35,763 nt of DNA. Source: Bacteroidota bacterium (GTDB lineage: Bacteria > Bacteroidota > Bacteroidia > Bacteroidales > Dysgonomonadaceae). The stretch is from the NCBI GenBank assembly GCA_023388315.1, contig JAEWGM010000019.1, positions 1-35,763 on the forward strand. Reading direction: 5' to 3'. How positions within the stretch are numbered: position 1 is the first letter of the stretch; the number at the start of each line of letters is the position of its first letter. Positions 32,585 through 35,763 of the stretch are shown here, one piece after another. Below the pieces are notes generated by a model. It ran no database searches. It saw nothing but the letters and a program-made list of their open reading frames with translations, and had not been told where the DNA came from. The translations under genes and the position numbers were made by a program.

Positions 32585-32916
32585 AAGCAGGCGACTCAAA
32601 TATAAAATTGGAACTGTTCAAAAAGCTGAAAGAAGAAAACGCTTTTTGGTCATACAATATCGGTGGCACAGATCCGGTCAACGATCGGACGCTAATTGTA
32701 AAAACCCTCGTTCATTTGGATTTACCAGAGATTGATATGCTCTTTCAGATTTTCCCGTTCAGCAAAATCAAAAAAGTCTGGCGTGAAGAGCTTGCTATTT
32801 CAGGAGAATATTACCACACGCTCAATCGCTTTTTGGCGTGGTGGTATTTCGATATAAAAAATCCGGACAGCTACTTGAAGTCGGTAATAACAAGACACAT
32901 TAACTCCTTCGCATAG
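32581..32916 (+). CDS. Putative antitoxin of an AbiEii module (DUF6922-like)
   Basis: A 111-residue protein that fits the antitoxin position. It reads KLELFKKLKEENAFWSYNI near residues 9-27, then LIVKTLVHLDLPEIDMLFQIFP near 39-60 and KKVWREELAISGEYYHTLNRFLAWWYFDIKNP near 65-96, given here in part as family landmarks. I recognise this as the small protein that commonly precedes Bacteroidota AbiEii toxins, now named DUF6922 to my knowledge. The only sensible start is TTG (32581), overlapping the stop of the damaged upstream gene as TTGA. The toxin ATG follows one base after its stop. The DNA is A+T-rich compared with dapB and lepB. Confidence 0.7.
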   Translation: MKAGDSNIKLELFKKLKEENAFWSYNIGGTDPVNDRTLIVKTLVHLDLPEIDMLFQIFPFSKIKKVWREELAISGEYYHTLNRFLAWWYFDIKNPDSYLKSVITRHINSFA

Positions 32917-32917
32917 A

Positions 32918-33565
32918 ATGAAACAAGGGTTGACCCCAAACACCGAAAAGATATTCGAAAAGATATCTAAAATGGAATCCATCAAACCTTTTCTTTTGGT
33001 GGGTGGAACAGCTTTGTCTTTACAAATAAATCACAGAAAAAGTGAAGATTTGGACTTCATGAAATGGCGAACTTCAAAAAACGAAAAAATGGAAGTTGAT
33101 TGGTTTGCCATTGAAAAAGAGTTGAACGAAATTGGCAAAATTACTTCTAAAAACTTATTGGACATCTATTTAGTCGACTTTGTAGTGGATGGTGTAAAGT
33201 TATCTTTCTACGCGACAGAGAAATATTCCCCCGTTGTAGATATAATTGATTTTCAAAACAACATCAAACTTGCCGATATAAAATCCATTATGGCGATGAA
33301 AATGGAGGTTTTAACCCGAAGAAATGTTTTTCGCGATTATTACGACATATACGCCATGCTCAAAAAAGGCATCAACATTCATGAATCCATCGCGTTAGCA
33401 ACAAAATATTCAGGACATCGGTTGAAAACGAAAAACCTAATTTCGATATTAACCAACAGTCTCAGATTCAAAATCGATTCGGATTTTAAGAATTTAGATC
33501 CGATATACAACGTAACGCCAATGGAAATCGAATTATATATTAAAGAACGTTTAAAGAACAACTAA
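32918..33565 (+). CDS. Nucleotidyltransferase toxin, AbiEii/AbiGii family
   Basis: A 215-residue member of the AbiEii group of DNA polymerase beta-like nucleotidyltransferases, known as toxins in toxin-antitoxin and phage-abortive-infection systems. The fingerprint FLLVGGTALSLQ (25-36) is followed by RKSEDLDFM (40-48) with the metal-binding Asp pair at 44 and 46. DIKSIMAMKMEVLTRRNVFRDYYDIYAML near 112-140 is the usual second block (given as landmark; Lys and Asp residues conserved). The gene is intact, and its partner directly precedes it. The module lies inside the dapB-lepB-wbqC cluster and has a clearly higher A+T content, both pointing to insertion. Its activity in this host is unknown. 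Confidence 0.85.
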   Translation: MKQGLTPNTEKIFEKISKMESIKPFLLVGGTALSLQINHRKSEDLDFMKWRTSKNEKMEVDWFAIEKELNEIGKITSKNLLDIYLVDFVVDGVKLSFYATEKYSPVVDIIDFQNNIKLADIKSIMAMKMEVLTRRNVFRDYYDIYAMLKKGINIHESIALATKYSGHRLKTKNLISILTNSLRFKIDSDFKNLDPIYNVTPMEIELYIKERLKNN

Positions 33566-33631
33566 CATTACCATAACTCATACAAATTTTAAAATCCTCA
33601 ATTTTAACACCGAATTATTTTTCTCAACTAT

Positions 33632-35116
33632 ATGACAAACAATAAAGCACCTCTTCAAGAACGAGTAAAAAACGTCACGCGCCGCCAATGGCTTTGGTTT
33701 GCCGTGTGGGTAATCGCTACCATACTGTTCGCCTTTTGGTTTGGCAGCCCGTGGATATTGCTCTTTATTGTGTTGTTTTTCGATATTTATATTACCAAGT
33801 TTGTGCCATGGTCTTTTTGGAAAAAATCGGAAAACAAAGCCTTAAGAAAAACAATGGAATGGGTGGACGCCATCCTTTTCGCGTTGGTTGCGGTCTATTT
33901 TATCAATACATTTTTCTTTCAAAACTATCAAATTCCCACCTCGTCACTTGAAAAATCGTTGCTAGTGGGCGATTTCCTTGCAGTAAGCAAACTCAGCTAC
34001 GGGCCACGCGCACCAATGACTCCGCTGTCGTTTCCGTTGGCGCAACACACCATGCCCATTGTGGGCGGAAAATCGTATATCGATAAACCGCAGTGGAAAT
34101 ACCGTCGGCTGAAAGGCTTTGGGAAAGTGAAACGAAACGATATTGTTGTGTTCAATTTTCCGGCAGGCGACACCGTGGCATTGAATATGCAAGGAGCCGA
34201 TTTTTACACGTTAGCCAAGCACAACCCTTTGGGAAGCACCGGCATCCGATCGGATAAAAGAACGTATGGCGACATCGTTTTCCGTCCGGTTGACCGCCGG
34301 GAGAACTACGTGAAACGCTGCATCGGGCTTCCGGGCGAAACCATTGAGTTGAGGAACGACAGCGTTTACATCAACGGTTCACACATCCCCAACCCTCGCC
34401 TATCGCAACAAAATTACAGAATTCAAACCGATGGTTCCGTAATATCGGAAAGCGTTTTCAGAGAATTGGGCATCAGCAGAGAGGATTATTATTTTCAAGA
34501 CAATTATGGACAGGTGGGCGTGCGCACGCAAGACTTAACCGAAGTGGACAGCGCCAATATGGCTCTTTTCGGACTGGAGCGACGCAATGGCGCAAACGGA
34601 CGTATCTATTTCAACATTCCTATGACAGAGGAAATGGTGGAGAAAATGAAGGCGAAACCGTTTGTTTGGAACATCGTAAAAGAGAACGAACCGCCCGGAT
34701 CGTCTTACTATTATCCTTTAAATTACGAAACCGGCTGGACACGCGACAACTTTGGCCCGCTATGGATTCCCAAAAAGGGTGAAACCGTTACTTTTGGTAC
34801 CGATGTGGCTTATAAAGTGGCTGCTTATGAACGCTGTATTAAAAATTACGAAGGCAACGATTTCGCGTTTCGCGACGGAACCGTGTATATCAACGGACAG
34901 CCCGTGGATTCGTACACCTTTAAAATGGATTACTATTTTATGATGGGCGACAACCGTCACAATTCGCTCGATTCCCGCTCGTGGGGCTTTGTTCCCGAAG
35001 ACCACATCGTGGGGCAACCTAGGTTGATTTGGTTGTCGTTGGAGAAAGACAGAAGTTGGTTCAACGGAAAAATCCGATGGAACCGCCTCTTTCGCAATGC
35101 CAATGTAAAAGCGTAA
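33632..35116 (+). CDS. lepB: Signal peptidase I
   Basis: Inner-membrane protease that removes signal peptides from exported proteins. The 494-residue length is long, as usual for Bacteroidota, because of an insertion between the conserved boxes. Membrane segments lie at about 20-55 and 75-95. The catalytic Ser is near residue 105 in IPTSSLEKSLLVGD, and the catalytic Lys is near 227 in NYVKRCIGLPGE. The last box, MMGDNRHNSLDSRSWGFVP, is near 436-454. Both catalytic residues are intact. In related genomes lepB follows dapB closely; here 1.3 kb of toxin-antitoxin DNA separates them. WbqC follows after 17 bases, suggesting one operon. Confidence 0.95.
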   Translation: MTNNKAPLQERVKNVTRRQWLWFAVWVIATILFAFWFGSPWILLFIVLFFDIYITKFVPWSFWKKSENKALRKTMEWVDAILFALVAVYFINTFFFQNYQIPTSSLEKSLLVGDFLAVSKLSYGPRAPMTPLSFPLAQHTMPIVGGKSYIDKPQWKYRRLKGFGKVKRNDIVVFNFPAGDTVALNMQGADFYTLAKHNPLGSTGIRSDKRTYGDIVFRPVDRRENYVKRCIGLPGETIELRNDSVYINGSHIPNPRLSQQNYRIQTDGSVISESVFRELGISREDYYFQDNYGQVGVRTQDLTEVDSANMALFGLERRNGANGRIYFNIPMTEEMVEKMKAKPFVWNIVKENEPPGSSYYYPLNYETGWTRDNFGPLWIPKKGETVTFGTDVAYKVAAYERCIKNYEGNDFAFRDGTVYINGQPVDSYTFKMDYYFMMGDNRHNSLDSRSWGFVPEDHIVGQPRLIWLSLEKDRSWFNGKIRWNRLFRNANVKA

Positions 35117-35133
35117 CCCTTTATTTTGAGCCA

Positions 35134-35754
35134 ATGGACACGGTAGTGCTTTCATCGTTATATCTTGCGCCAATACACTATTACAGCAAGATATTTCGAT
35201 GCAAAAAAGCCATCATTGACGTTCACGAAAATTACCAAAAGCAATCGTATCGCAACCGATGCAACATTGTAAGCGCCAATGGCCTGATGCCGTTGAGTAT
35301 TCCCGTAGAAAAATCGCAAACACCCAAATGCGTGGTAAAAGACATCCGCATTGCGAAGCATGGTAATTGGCGGCATTTGCATTGGCAAGCCATTATATCG
35401 GCCTATAATTCCACGCCTTTTTTTGAATATTATGCCGATGAGTTACAACGATTTTATGAAAAACAACCCGTTTTTTTGGCCGATTTTAATCTTCATCTTC
35501 ACCAATTAATCTGTCAATGGTTGCAGTTGGATGTGCCCACCGAGTTGTCATCGCGATATATTGACGAAATTGATGCGGAAACGGTGGACTTCAGAGAAAT
35601 CATTCATCCCAAAAGAAACTGGAAAGCATTAGATACAGCATTCTCACCCAAACCATATTATCAGGTTTTTCGCAACAAAATGGCGTTTGTGGAAAACGCC
35701 AGCATCATTGATTTGTTGTTTAATATGGGAAATGAAAGCAGGTTGTATTTGTGA
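35134..35754 (+). CDS. WbqC-family protein
   Basis: A 206-residue protein of the WbqC family, whose members occur in lipopolysaccharide O-antigen loci and near lepB in Bacteroidota; the biochemical activity is not established. The start (MDTVVLSSLYLAPIHYYSKI) is chosen over an upstream in-frame GTG/ATG region inside lepB because it matches the family N-terminus, where an LxPxxxF/Y-type motif is followed by HENYQKQSYRNRCNI near 33-47 and LSIPVEK near 56. These two blocks are the family signatures. The gene lies 17 bases after lepB and ends 9 bases before the window edge, so it is complete. Confidence 0.87.
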   Translation: MDTVVLSSLYLAPIHYYSKIFRCKKAIIDVHENYQKQSYRNRCNIVSANGLMPLSIPVEKSQTPKCVVKDIRIAKHGNWRHLHWQAIISAYNSTPFFEYYADELQRFYEKQPVFLADFNLHLHQLICQWLQLDVPTELSSRYIDEIDAETVDFREIIHPKRNWKALDTAFSPKPYYQVFRNKMAFVENASIIDLLFNMGNESRLYL

Positions 35755-35763
35755 AACCCGGGT

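Overview
This window is a 35.8-kb piece of a Bacteroidota chromosome, most probably from the order Bacteroidales. The evidence is the promoter style (many -7 boxes of the form TAnnTTTG), Bacteroidales-type proteins (DUF4270 lipoprotein, S46 dipeptidyl-peptidase, WbqC, a long signal peptidase I, a 200-residue SIS isomerase without CBS domains), and lipoprotein signals ending in Cys. I cannot name the genus. No rRNA, tRNA, CRISPR array, intact insertion sequence or prophage was seen. Most genes are core housekeeping genes.

Layout. 1-5.3 kb: malate dehydrogenase, a Na+-type membrane pyrophosphatase convergent with it, and a ROK regulator. 5.3-9.6 kb: a small lipoprotein, a ~200-bp multi-stem intergenic element, a secreted DPP11-type peptidase and a divergent conserved lipoprotein of unknown function. 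9.6-12.5 kb: glutaminase and two envelope proteins of unknown function. 12.5-19 kb: penicillin-binding protein 1A, divergent rpoN, a PAP2-like membrane protein, gcvH, purE and a KdsD-like SIS isomerase. 19-24 kb: MATE transporter, a truncated-type GT5 protein, DUF4270 lipoprotein and ruvB. 24.2-24.9 kb: an antitoxin/PIN-toxin pair damaged by one base change. 25-31.5 kb: queG, a polysaccharide flippase with a coupled methyltransferase, RNase R and an NAD-dependent epimerase. 31.6-35.8 kb: dapB, lepB and wbqC, with an A+T-rich AbiEii toxin-antitoxin module and a frameshifted small gene inserted between dapB and lepB.

The most unusual feature is not a gene. At least nine spacers carry degenerate tandem arrays that hold a 7-base (sometimes 8-base) register while the motif itself changes. 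Most share a core TTRG. Seven begin within about 15 bases of a stop codon, and in six of those the TTRG core is on the sense strand of the gene that has just ended. The arrays around glsA share vocabulary in inverted orientation. Two further structures deserve attention: the multi-hairpin element at 5969-6169 and an 18-bp-arm hairpin between gcvH and purE.

Functionally, the DPP11-type peptidase, glutaminase and glycine-cleavage H protein fit an amino-acid/peptide-using lifestyle. PBP1A, DapB, the SIS isomerase, flippase, LepB and WbqC serve the envelope. The Na+-type pyrophosphatase would link biosynthetic pyrophosphate to ion gradients. Two toxin-antitoxin modules, each with decay next to or inside it, mark the two clearest recent insertions.
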